Positions 23,262 to 35,181 of a stretch of DNA of 64,000 nucleotides are shown piece by piece. Made by a program: the position numbers and the translations under genes. How positions within the stretch are numbered: position 1 is the first letter of the stretch; each line of letters begins with the position of its first letter. Source of the stretch: Neoscytalidium dimidiatum (lineage: Eukaryota > Ascomycota > Dothideomycetes > Botryosphaeriales > Botryosphaeriaceae); contig CM074698.1 in the NCBI GenBank assembly GCA_037367355.1, forward strand, positions 2,728,001 to 2,792,000. Reading direction: 5' to 3'. Below the pieces are notes generated by a model. The model ran no database searches, was not told the DNA's origin, and saw nothing but the letters and a program-made list of their open reading frames with translations.

Positions 23262-24636
23262 GGCGAGCAGGTGCGGTGGCAGGACAAAAGCGTCCCGCGC
23301 ACTGGTAGATAGGACAGCCGTCGTGTTGTATTAGAGCGTCCGGTGCGTTGCGTACCGGACTAGGGAATTATTAGGGTACGAAGAATTGGAGAAAGGCGGC
23401 GACGGGACAGCACGCTGGTCGATGCGGCGGTCGAGGCGAATTACGCAGGCTGGGCCTGGCCCTGGAGAGCAGGTGGTGAGCAGGAGGCAGGCAGGCAGCG
23501 GATATTGGATCTGCGCGCAGGAGCCGACGTACGCGTGGGAGGGCGTTGATGGCACAGCGAGGGCTAGGAAAAGCAATGCCACGGGCAAACCAGAGCGCTG
23601 GGAGAGGAGAGTTGAAAGCAAGCAGGCGTGGGCAAGGAATGAATGGCAGCTCGGCGAGTCAGCGGTGTGGTCTCGCGGAGCCCCTTTTGCGGAGACAAAG
23701 GCAGCGCTGGAGGCGTGGTTCAGGAAGGGTGTGCACGCGCCGTCCTGGGGGTTTTGTCGGCGCCGGCGCAGGGTGTGCGTCGGCGGAAGGAATGTGGCCG
23801 GGCAAATGGCGACGGCGAAGCGTGGGCGGTGGCACGGCGCAGCGAAGGGAAGGCAGCGACGGGCGTGCAAGGAGCGGCAGCAGAGACGGTCGTGGTGGGC
23901 GCGGAGGGAGACAGACGAGGTGAAGGCTCGGTGTGGACCACCAGCTGTACGACGGGAACTGGCAGTGGCAGAGGCAACAGGGCTCTGCCGGCTGCAGGAC
24001 AAGCGCAGGGCTGCGTGCTTGCCAGGGGAGCGACCAGGCCAGCAACGAAATGAGCGACGCCGCGCCGCCCTACCTAAACATTCTTAGCGAGCAGCGGGCG
24101 CACGAGACAGCCCGGCGCACAGGCCGCGGTTGAGATTGCGCGCGCGCGCGCAGGGCCGTGGCCGCGGGGCGAGCTGGAGCTGGAGCTGGAGCTGGAGCTG
24201 GTGCAGGGCCCGCGACGCGACGCGCTGCGCTGCGCTGTGCTGGGCTGGCTGCGTTGAGCGGTGCGCCGGCTGCCTGGCTGCGCTGCGTTGCGCTGCCTGG
24301 AGCTGGGCGTCCGGCTGTTGTTGCTGGCGGAGCGCTGCGCTCGTCACGACGCCCACGCCGCTGCGCTGCCCTGCGGTGCCTGGCACTAGCCCCGAAGCGA
24401 TCGCCAGGTCGCCCAGCTGGGGGCCAGGGTCCCGCGACTTTGCGCATCCTCATCACCCGTCCAAATAGCGGCCCCTATACGACGCGCGCGACACCCCAGC
24501 CGCCGCCGCGGCCTCAGATCCGTCGTCGTCCCCCAGCGCCGTCCAACTGCCAGCTGCCAGCTCCCGGCTCTCAGCTCCCTCCTCACGTGTCGCCCGCCCT
24601 GCCAGCACCGCCTTGGCGCCTCCCCAACCCGCCCGC
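23262..24636. promoter_or_regulatory. divergent promoter region MRN1/ALG8
   Basis: About 1.4 kb, strongly GC-rich, with a GCGCGCGC run near 24138-24151, a GAGCTG hexamer array at 24171-24200 and CTGCGCTGCG-type sequence following it. Long open frames on both strands result from the GC content and have arginine/alanine-rich translations without domain resemblance. No particular regulator site can be named. Confidence 0.5.
24171..24200. repeat. hexanucleotide microsatellite (GAGCTG)x5
   Basis: Five exact tandem copies of GAGCTG, in the promoter region between MRN1 and ALG8. Confidence 0.95.
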
Positions 24637-26643
24637 ATGGCAGACGACCTGCACCCGTCGCTGGCCCAGTGCGCCCTCGTCGCTACGGCCCTCAAGCTGC
24701 TGCTGCTCCCTGCCTAGTGAGTGCCCGCTCCTCGGCCAGTGCTGCGTGCTGCTGCGCTGCCTTCATGCGCGTCCCGCCGCCATTCTTCGCTGCTGCTGCT
24801 GCTGCTGCTCCTGTCTGAGCCGCCCGCTGAGACAGACTCCAATCTCATTATGCAAGTGCTCGAGCCGCGCCGCCGGGCAACGTCTGCTCTTGTGCGCCGC
24901 TGTGCTGACCTGCATGCGTGATGGCCCAGCAAATCCACCGACTTCGAGGTGCACCGCAACTGGCTCGCTCTCACCCACTCACTGCCCGTCAAAGACTGGT
25001 ACTACGAGGTGAGACTGCCGTCCTGAGACACGCTTCCGCCTGCTGATGGAATGCAGAAAACCTCGGAATGGACCCTCGACTACCCGCCATTTTTTGCGTA
25101 CTTTGAATGGGCCCTGTCTCAAGCCGCCCGATTCGTCGAGCCCGGCCTGCTCCATGTCAAGGCGCTTGGCTATGACACCTGGCAGACCGTCTACTTTCAG
25201 CGGGCCACCGTGATCGTCACCGAGCTGCTGCTGGTCTATGCTCTTCATCTGTACGCCAGCTCCTGCAATCTTTCCGGCCATCTTGTTGGGAACTCTGTCG
25301 CCTGACGCATGACAGATACGTTAAAACGGCCAACTCAAAGAAGCTTGCTCATGCCGCTGCTCTGTCGGTCCTGCTGTCACCTGGCCTGCTGATCATTGAC
25401 CACATTCATTTCCAGTACAATGGCTTCCTTTTCGGCATCCTGGTCCTCTCCCTGGTCCTCGCTCGCCGGCAGTCGACGTTGCTGTACAGCGGTTACCTCT
25501 TCGCCGCCTTGCTATGCTTCAAACACCTGTATCTGTATGTTGCTCCGGCGTACTTCGTGTACCTGCTCCGCGTGTACTGCCTCAGCCCGCAGTCAATTCT
25601 CCGCATCCAATTTTTCAACTGCGTGAAGCTAGGCGCCGGCATCATCGTCATTTTTGCGGCTGCTTTTGGTCCCTTTGTGTACTGGAACCAGATCCCGCAG
25701 CTGCTGAGCCGGCTCTTCCCCTTTGATCGCGGCCTGACGCATGCGTACTGGGCTCCCAACGTGTGGGCAATGTACTCCTTCACGGACAGGGTTCTGTTAT
25801 ACCTGGCTCCGTACCTTAAACTGCCCGTTGACCGGTCCGCTGCAACCAGCCTTACGAGAGGCTTTGTTGGCGACTCACAGTTCGCGGTTTTGCCGGATGT
25901 GCCGAAGCAAGCGACTTTCGCCCTGGCCCTGGTCTTCCAGATCATTCCGCTCATCAAGCTATTCCTGAAACCGACATGGGAGATCTTCATCGGCGCTGTC
26001 ACTCTGTGTGGATACGCATCGTTCCTGTTCGGCTGGCACGTGCACGAGAAGGCCATCCTCACGGTAATCATCCCCTTCAGCCTTATCGCACTCAAAGACC
26101 GCCGGTATCTCGGAGCGTTCCGTCCTCTCGCTGTGGCCGGGCACGTGAGCCTGTTCCCCCTGCTCTTCACCGCCATGGAATTCCCCGTCAAGATCTTGTA
26201 CACCATATTCTGGCTGGTAGCATTGCTGCTGGCGTTCGACCGCTTGGCGCCTGCGTACGTATCTCTCAACTCTCATTACTCTTTAAATTTTGTCTTGGTG
26301 GCCCCATCTTCTTCCCCCTATTACCTAAAATTGCACTTTCCGGGGTGCTTTAAGCTCGTCTTTATTTCCTTAATACACGTCTTATTGGCCGCCTCGTGAC
26401 TCTTCCGCTGACAATGGCCTGACTCCGTGCAGTTCTCCTCAGCCCCGTTTCTTCCTCCTGGACCGTTTCGCCCTGCTGTACATCACTGTAGCCATCCCAC
26501 TTGTTGCCTACACGTCGCTCGTGCACCAGCTTGTTTTCGGGGCGCGTCTCGAGTTCCTGCCACTGATGTTCACGAGCTCATATTCTGCGATTGGTGTATT
26601 TGGTAGCTGGGTTGGGTTCCTGAACGTGTATCTAACGTCTTAG
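24637..26643 (+). CDS. ALG8: dolichyl-P-Glc alpha-1,3-glucosyltransferase Alg8
   Basis: ER membrane enzyme adding the second glucose to the lipid-linked oligosaccharide (Glc1Man9GlcNAc2-PP-dolichol) before N-glycosylation. Five exons: 24637-24716, 24930-25008, 25057-25250, 25316-26254 and 26433-26643, 500 residues. ALG6/ALG8 family signatures: KLLLLPAY joined to [19 protein letters not shown], then [33 protein letters not shown], and [19 protein letters not shown]; many hydrophobic helices follow. The Y of PAY and the junctions are all completed across introns in correct phase. Intron 1 (213 nt) contains a (GCT)x7 repeat at 24789-24809. ALG8 is preferred over ALG6 because of the [10 protein letters not shown] and [11 protein letters not shown] pattern. 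Divergent from MRN1. Confidence 0.92.
24789..24809. repeat. (GCT)x7 trinucleotide repeat in ALG8 intron 1
   Basis: Seven uninterrupted GCT units inside the first intron of ALG8. Confidence 0.9.
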
Positions 26644-29600
26644 GTGCCAGGAATAGGATCGACTCGATAGAGATTTATAGGTCGCCGTCGTCTCACAAAC
26701 AAGTCCGTATCTGTGACTCGTCTGGACTGTTTCTCGCGTGTTGATCGTGAGGTGGCTTGTGGGGTCGTTCGAATCGAGTGATTTGCTGCGGATCTTATCG
26801 GTTCTTTTTGAATGGTAGTGTCCCAGCCATGGTACGGTTGCCGAAATTCCACGGGAGTGCCGGAGCGTCTCTCTGGAACCTAAACGTCCCCGGTATTTCC
26901 TGCCAGATCAACGTCAAGCTGTCGAAACAAAGGCACTTAAAAAGCAAGCGTTTCTGGCGAAGGAATCTCGCTCCACTTTATACGCCCTAGTCCGTAAGGC
27001 TGGCCGATTTAAGCGCCGCGGCACGTACCAGGTAGCAAAGCAAAGCTAGCTAATCCCACCGCTCCGCTTCTGCTGTTTGCCGCTGCAGCAACAAGATGCA
27101 GCATGCAGGCCTAGGATCCGACCGGCACCAGCATCGGTACACCCGGGCACGAGAGCGGAGAGCCGATCCAGAGCGCGACGACATTGGAAAGGGAACATGC
27201 ATATGCGCTGAACACCGCGCTCTGACGCCTTCCAACGTTCCCTCGTCGCTGACACGGATTATTCCTGCACCGTTCCGCGAAATTCTGGGGCAGATATCAA
27301 CGTTTGTTGCTTTGGGAAGTTGGACCATGTTCGCGGGTCGAATCCTTTATCCGGGTGGAGCCAGCATGCCGTTTTTAACCGCTCATCGCGACAGCGAGCC
27401 ACTTGGGCGGGCGGGCGCGAAAACAGGGGCGCTGGCCTGGTAGTTGGTACGGACTGTGGCTTAGTTGTTTATGTGAAGCTGTCTATGGCTGTGGCTGGGG
27501 AGTGCCAATGGTGCTATCCGACGGCTCGAAGAACGGGCGCTCCCTGGGCGCAGAGAATCGTAAAGATGAGGGTGTCTTCCACGGTCGGATAACGTTGCGC
27601 CTGCTTACTTCCCGAAGGCTGTTGCGTGCGGCTGGGTCTGGCCTGTTGTGTCTTCGAGCGCTTGGTCTCCTGTGTGGGATCGGATGGAAGGGCTTAGGGG
27701 GCTGCGCATCTTGCGCAAGGTCGGAGATCCATGGCTATGGCGACTGTATGGCCCAGAAACCACTCGTTACTCAGCAAAGCGGACGATATTAGAAATTCTT
27801 GAGTGAAACCCAAGGGTCACTAGGAAGAAGCGACGTCTCTCCGTTCCTACGACGAGTCCTTAGCTATCGTTGATGAGAGATATCACCACAGCCGAATCGT
27901 AAGCACGAAGATTATCCTGCCGCACTTTACGGACGATCATGAGCTGTTCCCATCGTCGCAAGTTCGTGAGCATAAGAGCGTTAACATATTGTTCTCCCTC
28001 GGGAATTGGATATGGCGAAACGGATAAGATAATGTACTGCTTTTGATATTAGCACCCTGATGGGAGCAGGCTCAAATGCTTACTAAGACGCGGATCAGGC
28101 TCATACTTTTTCTGCTATTGATCATGAAGCAACACTGATAAAAAAAAAAAACAACTAATCCAAAAAAAAAACCGCACTTTTCAAGGCAGAGTGAACAGGT
28201 GGAGTGATCGGAATTTCTGTAACAGCTTTAATCCCAAACTTTTAAGTTTTAAGAAACAGTTGGATAGATCGGCCTCAAGGAGATGGACAATACAGAAGAA
28301 AATGTGCTACAGCTTCTAGTTATGTTTGCTGATAGGCAAATTCCCAGGCTAAAAGCTATACGAATCCATACAGCCAGTCCACCAAATTGCTTGTGCCATT
28401 ACATTCTGATTATTTCAATTACCGAGAAATAGAAACCCTCATGAAAAGGAAGACTAGGAATAGGTGAACCTCCGGGAAAGGCTCGATGTTGCCGAGAGAA
28501 CAGATTTCAATTGCCGTTCTAATGGAAGGACTATTACTCTCTCTCACTAGGTCAGGAAACTCTCCTCTGTAATCTTACCGTACTAGTCGGCCGTAACAAC
28601 GCACGCAGCGGAGTTCTCGGAAGCTCGCGGATGCCGAAATTTAAGCTATTATTTTATTCTTCTAATCTCAAAGAAAAGCTACAGTCTCTTTTAAAAAAGT
28701 GCTGCAGTAGCCCAAACAATTGTAACATCCACTACAGGAGAAAGGTGGAACTACAGACCCAATGTAAGGAAAGGCCCCATATCTCTACTGGAAGTGGACA
28801 CACAAATTTCTTCTCATCTGAAAATCAGGAGAATAAAAAGTGATTGGCCAGTTGCAGACAGATTTCTTGCTCTGGGTATTCTCGAAAATCATACGGCCCC
28901 TGCAGTGCAGTTTTCCGTTTTCCCACGAAGAAATGTTCAAAGGCCGTCTGATATTATAATTACGTCATCTGTAAATCGTATTTCTTACCTCCTCATAATC
29001 CTGCTTGATAAAGGTAATAGACGGAAAGAATGCTGAATAGCATTAAGTGTGTGAACTTGAGAAATTAGTAATTACAGTATCGAATTAGATTGCCGCGACC
29101 GATCCCTCATGCAAGTAAATCGGAGTGAGTATGGTCAAGAAACTGGAGCCATCAAGTTGCAGGAGACAATCCATATCACCAGACACTGACTACGGGTTTC
29201 TGTAAGAATTCAACAATTGCCCGGGCTTGGTAAGACAGTCGCCGTACGGAAAACAACAATAAGAGGAATAGGACGAGCATTGAATGCTACGTTTACAAGC
29301 CTCGCGGAAGATCTAGTCGAGTATGCATCCACTCGAAATTGGATTCCTCGCAGAACGGTTGGAAATTTCCTGCAGGACAAGAAGTAAAAGGAAACCGGCA
29401 ACTAAATTACCGTTAAAGATAAAGGAGATATTTGGCATGGAAAAAGAATTAACGGGCAATGAATTTCGCAGGTGTAGGGAAATTCAAGTAAAGAGGGTGC
29501 TGTGGTACAACTGTGCACTTCTGAGGACGCAGGTGTAGTCCATGGATGGCAGAAAGCACTGAAGAAGGGTAGCGATTCAAGTGATGGGTGCTTTGCAAGA

Positions 29601-30848
29601 GGGTTCGCGTGGTGCAAGCGTGGCATTTTCTGCTCGGCCTCGCTAAGCTGAGTTACTTGAAGGTGTTGGCACAGTCGGTAAGACGGCGGTGGCTCCGTGC
29701 CCACAGCTCACCATCGGTAGTCGACGATCGCCTGCCCGGGGGGGTTGATCAAGCGGAAGGGGCATCATCACACCAGCCATCAAAATTCGTTGAGGGTTGT
29801 GAAGGCACGACAGGCGTCCATATCGGACCGAGCCGCGCACTGAGGCTTCTCCATATGATGTCGATTACTGTTTGATGTCCCAAGACTGGTGGCGCACATA
29901 GCTGAGTGCTGAGAGGATATCAGAGCAGCTGTGAGGAGAGTCACGAACAGGCATCAAGCTGCAAAAGAGTTCGCGAGCTGCGACAGCAAGCCGAGCCCAA
30001 TTGTTCCGCTATTTTCTTGAACGGCAAGGTGCGGTGGGAGACTCTGGCAGACAGGCCAGCACCTGCAGCCGGGGCTTGGTAGCGGAGCACCGCACTCGGT
30101 TCCTTTCGGGGAAAATCGAGGAAGGGGAGCAGATCCTGAGCTGGACGGCTCGCGCTGGCACACGGGCTCCGAGCGCCGCGGAGCATGGCCAGCGCACTCA
30201 GCGCAGCGCGGCGATTCGAACGAGCCCAAACACGGGGGGTGCAGCGGGCGTGGGTGGCGGCGGAGGCTCGCGCGCAGTTGGTCAGTTGGCTGGAGGTTGA
30301 GGTCTCGCATATCTGGCAGCTGTACGTTGCTAGCGCGCCCCTTCGGCGAGGCTACCGCCGCGGCAGCGTACGCCAAGCCTGACTTTACCTCTGCAACCCG
30401 CAGCGCGAGCTACCTTCTTCTCACCCAGGCCGCCCAGCGCAAATCCAAACCTTTTCCTCCTCTCCCCACCCTCTCCCTCACCCTCGACCAACACAACCCC
30501 ACCACAACACCGCCCGTTCCACCCACCGTCGAGCTGCTGCACGCGAGCACGCGTCCTGTGCTCTGCTACGCGTTCCCAAAACGTCGATTATCGACCTCGC
30601 CGACGCCGCCGCGATACACCCTCGCCCCACCGTCGCTCCGCGTGCTGCCGCCCGTCTTTGTCGTCGCCGCAGTCGCAGCTTCATCCCCCATTGGCGCCAC
30701 CAGCCCTCGTACCATCCTGGAGTGCTGCAAACTACTACCGCCGAGCTTAAGTCCGCTCTGCGGCGACCCATAGGGCTGAGACGCGCTGCCGACTGCTCCA
30801 CCGCCCTCTGCTCACGCCGTGGGTTGGCGCGCTCAGCTCGTCGCCAAC
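26644..30848. other. 4.2 kb gene-poor region between ALG8 and ITC1
   Basis: No intact gene recognised. 26.64-27.8 kb is ordinary spacer. From about 27.8 to 29.5 kb the sequence is clearly AT-richer, with A-runs at 28140-28151 and 28162-28171 and several weakly coding-like pieces (for example plus-strand frames near 28750-29036 and 29200-29380) that match no family I know; it may be a decayed mobile element or old gene. 29.9-30.85 kb returns to high GC and should be the promoter and 5' leader of ITC1. Confidence 0.45.
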
Positions 30849-33800
30849 ATGGTGAGCCCCTCACAATCACTCTACGCGCCCTCACTTTGTTAATTGATCC
30901 AGGTTTTCTACAAAAGGGCCCCAGTGGCCTTTGTGCCAGACCCAAACATTCGGGACGAGAATGCAACCGTACGTACACAACGCCCCGAGGACGCGGGCGC
31001 GTAGGAATAGGAAGCTAATAAAACGCGTAGGTATGGATGATTAAGGCGACTGGTGAGATCTTCACCGAGTACGACAAGTACGCGAACAGGTAGGCGCTGC
31101 GACACTTCTGCGAAGGAAAAAAAAAAAGGTTGATTCAGAAGGCTAACACGCCCCAGGTTGGATTTCTACCGCAAGGTGAGCTGCGTAGACATACAAAGTG
31201 AATCCGCGACCATCACTGACCCCGCGCAGAAACAATTCACGAACCAAATCACCGGCCAGGGTAATCTGTCGTTCTTCGACGCTCTGGAGGCCGAGGTGCG
31301 CATATTTAGCAGGCTATTCTCGGCAGGGTCAGCTAATGATAGGCAGGATGAGGATGCTCGTGAAATCAGGAGTATATTTCCAGGTCCTCTGCGGTATCAA
31401 GTCTGCCGTAAGGTTCACCATTCGACCATTCCCCGCCTCGAAGAGCTGGTGACTCGCGTCCATGCCGATTTGAAGGACGACTACTACCCCGGTGAGCACG
31501 TCATTGCTCAAGTCGATGAGAATGCGGACAAGCGCCTGCCTGGTATAATTCGCGACAAGATCACGTTCTCACCGTCGGTGGATATTAGGAGCCACCCTAT
31601 GTTGAATCAGCCCCCGCTGTCTCGTTACTTTGTCACTGTTAATCATGAGAACGGTCAGTCAAATGACATGCTCCTCGATAGCAAACGGCTATCAAGGGAC
31701 CGGAGGACATATTCAAGGTCGATCTTGCGGAGTTTCATTCGAAACATAGCACACAGCGAGAACTACAAGGGCGCGCCGTGGCAGGTGAAGCCAGAACTTG
31801 TAGCGGAGTTCAGGCTGCCGAAGGAGGTTCCCTATCATCTCACTGCTCAAGGAATTGCTGAGGCTAAGAAGAACGTCATCAAAAACGAGAACACGACCTT
31901 CTTCAATTACTACAGGGGTCCAGGTAACGAGCTACAGCGCCAGCCCCCGCAAACTGTAGCCTTCCAGTACACTTCTTTCCAGCCTCCTCCACCTCCGACT
32001 ACAGGCGTTTTTAGACCAGGACCCGGGGTGCCCGCTCCTCCTCCGTTTCAACCGCCTCCAGGAAGTCAGAGCACTCCACCCGTTCCCCTCAATGGTCAAT
32101 ACGGCCCACCCCCACACCAGGTTACCATTCCATCGAGGCCACCCCCTGCTCAGGCACCGCCACGTCCTGCACCAATCAAGTATCCTATTGAAGACCTCCT
32201 GATCCAGCCGAAGCGCAACGGCCTCCAACGACCTCCGCTAAAATTCCTCTCGGACGATGTTCCCGACGGTGCGGAGCCCCCATCAGAAAAGCTTGGTATT
32301 CAGATGAAGTCTGTGGGAGACCTTCTTTTCGTTTGGCAGACTCTCAACGTACACGCTGAAGTATTTATCTTGGATTCATTCACTGTGGATGACTTCATTG
32401 AAGCTCTTGGTTATCATGGAGATGCTGCAAACTGTGAGCTTCTTGTTGAGATGCACTGCGCTGTTTTGAAGCAGCTGGTCGATGAGAAGGGGCATATAAA
32501 AGTTCTTTCTGACCTGGCTTCCGAATTTTCTCAAGACATTGAGCCAGAGGAGGATGAAGCCGAACAGGGCACGAAGTCACCTACACCGGCACGGTCTGAG
32601 ACGCCACCGGCGCGGCGGACGCGTGCCAGCTTGAGCAAGCTACAGGCCCAGGAAATGGTTGAGCCAGAGCCGAACAAGGAAGGCGATCCGGAAGTGACCA
32701 ATCGTGCGTCTGAGCTGCTCTCCCAGTTCGATTGGGTTGATCATTTAGCGCGACGTAGCTTCCAAGATGGAGGCTGGCAGTCTGTTCTGGTTGGTGCATT
32801 GCGGCAGGCATCCCTCAATCCACGGCGCAAGGAAGTCTGTGACAGGATACTCGCTCACCTCGTACCTTCTGACCTGGATCCCGAGCCTGAGACGGTTGCC
32901 CTCCAGTACAATACCCTGGATATAAACCTTCGTATTGCTGCGCTAAGCATTATCACACAATATGCTACTTTTACTGATGCTGTCCGCACGTATATGCAGA
33001 ATTGCAATATCAACATGACCGCCATCAGAAATCAAAAAATGGAACAGCAGAAAAAGCGAAAGGAGTACCAGGCGGAGTTGGCCCAGCTGGAACAGAAAAG
33101 GAAGATGGATTATCCGGCAACTTTGTCAGTATCCCCGCCGGCCACCGAAGGTAATGGTGATGTGAGCATGTCTGGTGTCACGGAACCCGATACAAATGTA
33201 GACCACGACGGTGCAGATGACGAAGAGGGCGCTCGCCGCCTTCGCCGTGCTAATAGCCGCAAAAGGAAGCATGAAGACGAAGCAACGCGCAAGGAGCGCG
33301 AGAAGAAAGAAAAGGAGGAGGCAGAAAAGGCCAAGCAAAGGAATGCTTATCGAGAACTGCTGAAGAAGATTGACAAGACCAACGAGGCCATCAAGAATTG
33401 CGAAGCGGAGATCAAGAAGTTCGATGAGGAACTTCGTGAGAACCAATGCCAGCAATTGCGTTGTCTTGGCAAAGACCGGTTCTGCAACACATACTGGTGG
33501 CTTGAAAGATGGGGAATGCCTCTCGGTGGGCTTCCTACAAGCTCTACTGCCGAATACGGTTACGTAAATGGTCGCCTATGGGTGCAGGGTCCGGATGCGC
33601 TGGATCAACCGCTACTGGAACACGATAGCCCTGAAGATGAGAAGGAATACAAGGCCCTCACAGGCCTGACCAAGAATGAGCGTCGGGACCAGGAAGAGGG
33701 CCCGGTACACCTAACTGACTCGACGCAATGGGGTTACATCGACAGCCCAGAAGATGTGCAGAAACTTCACGAATGGCTGGACGATCGTGGTCATCGAGAA

Positions 33801-34085
33801 CTGAAGCTTAAGAAGGAGCTCAGTAACTGGCAAGATTCAATTGTTGAGTACATGGTCAATTGGAAGAACCATCTCAGCGAGGTTCAAGCGCAGAAAACGG
33901 CAGGCGAGGACATGACAGGTATCCAGACTAGGAAGAAGACTTACAGTGATAACGACTCCTCGAAGTATTGGTGTCTCAAATGGGAGAATACCTACGCACT
34001 TGAGGAGTTGGAGCATCTTCACTCCCAACAACCGCCACCGAAGACGAAGGCCAAGAACGCGCGGTCTAAGAAGGGAGGCCGTTAA
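30849..34085 (+). CDS. ITC1: ISWI-complex subunit Itc1-like (WAC, DDT and WHIM domains)
   Basis: Accessory subunit of an ISWI chromatin remodeller (yeast Isw2-Itc1; relative of metazoan Acf1/BAZ1A). Six exons: 30849-30851, 30903-30968, 31031-31089, 31157-31175, 31230-31295 and 31347-34085, 983 residues. The first coding exon is just the ATG. WAC domain at the N-terminus: VFYKRAPVAFVPDPNIRDE, VWMIKATGEIFTEYDKY, LDFYRK, KQFTNQITGQGNLSFFDALE, later DDYYPGEHV. DDT domain about 391-459 (KSVGDLLFVWQTLNVHAEVF). WHIM-type motif about 770-813 after a charged coiled coil (CLGKDRFCNTYWWLERWGMP). A proline-rich stretch lies near 280-350. Introns 31176-31229 (54 nt) and 31296-31346 (51 nt) are stop-free and multiples of three. 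They are removed in this model because the WAC alignment is then continuous. Confidence 0.9.
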
Positions 34086-35181
34086 AGTCCAACTTTTCCG
34101 TCTTGCATCTGCACCTCGCAATTTGAACATGAAGACCTCCTAGGGTACGAACGATGTTCGAGTCGGCGAGTTTTTGTCAGCTCCCACCACAGGACGCGTC
34201 ATGTAACGTCTTTCGACTTTTATGGGACCCACGTTTTCACTTTCGCGCTTAGACAGACACGACTGACGATCGGCGTGAGATGCTGTACACGGAGCCCTTG
34301 ATTTTTTCTTCGCTGCTTGCTTCGTGGAGTTCCCGGCTATGCGATATCGCCTCTGTCCCACTCTGATTATTACAGATGGTTATTATAGTCAGGCATATCG
34401 ATTCAGAACGGTCTGATTCGGATGCTGATCAACGGAATTGTCTGACTACGGCAGCTGCTCATGATGACTCTCTAGACTTTCATGGAAGGCGACATTGACG
34501 GACGACTTTTTTTGTTTGCTGCTGATTTTTTTCTGCAATTCTCCTCTTCTTCCAACTTCTGACATGGCGGCATCTGTGGCGTTGCAAAGGCGGTATGAAT
34601 GTGGGCGGCTGTTCAGAGTTTCCTGATGCATAGTATGAGAATGCTGAAGGTTGAGGGAGGTTTTGCTATCTGGCGACGGTGCTATCGGCGCTCTGGTGCA
34701 CATTGCGATGGGGTCCCACACAAAAAGATTTAAGATGTTTTCTTTGCTTCCTGTTTTTGGTTCACACGTTCTAGCCTGCAGTAGATGCGTATCAGTCGTT
34801 TGCTTCGGCAACCCTCTGTCGCGCCAGGCTGCTGCTCAGGCTTCTTCCACATCAATGTACATTAGACAGACTGCTCCCAATGACGGAGCACACTTGCATG
34901 CAACGAAGAGGAAGCAAAATGAATCTTTAAGCATAGACTTTGACTTGGTTCGACCAATATGTTCGTTCTTCAACGCGATCGCTGAATCTGTGCCTTGGGT
35001 TGCCGCGCGTGACGTCGCTTGGCCGGATTTGTCGGAACTAGGCTGATGTTAGGGCTGCCTTGCGACCGCGGTGCGTTCCCCCACACGCGGACTTCAACCC
35101 ATCTCCGCTCGAATGCGCCCCAAGCAGCTCTCGCTATCTCACCTACTCGAATATTCATAGCGCTTTCTCAAGCCACCCAGT
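34086..35181. other. intergenic region ITC1/SGF73
   Basis: About 1.1 kb holding the ITC1 3' UTR and the SGF73 promoter; both genes run in the same direction. No additional gene, repeat or RNA recognised. Confidence 0.6.

Noticed and set aside
23386..24087. Long GC-rich open frames on both strands between MRN1 and ALG8
   Set aside because: Arginine/alanine-rich translations in all frames reflect GC content of a promoter region; no family resemblance and no introns.
24789..24809. CTG repeat as a coding expansion
   Set aside because: It is inside ALG8 intron 1, so it does not enter the protein.
24158..25012. 284-residue open frame running into ALG8
   Set aside because: It crosses the GAGCTG repeat and ALG8 exon 1 and intron 1 in a different frame from ALG8; low-complexity.
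27331..27360. GGGTCGAATCC resembling a tRNA B-box
   Set aside because: It does not match the GGTTC core and has no pairing partner stem or A-box at the right distance.
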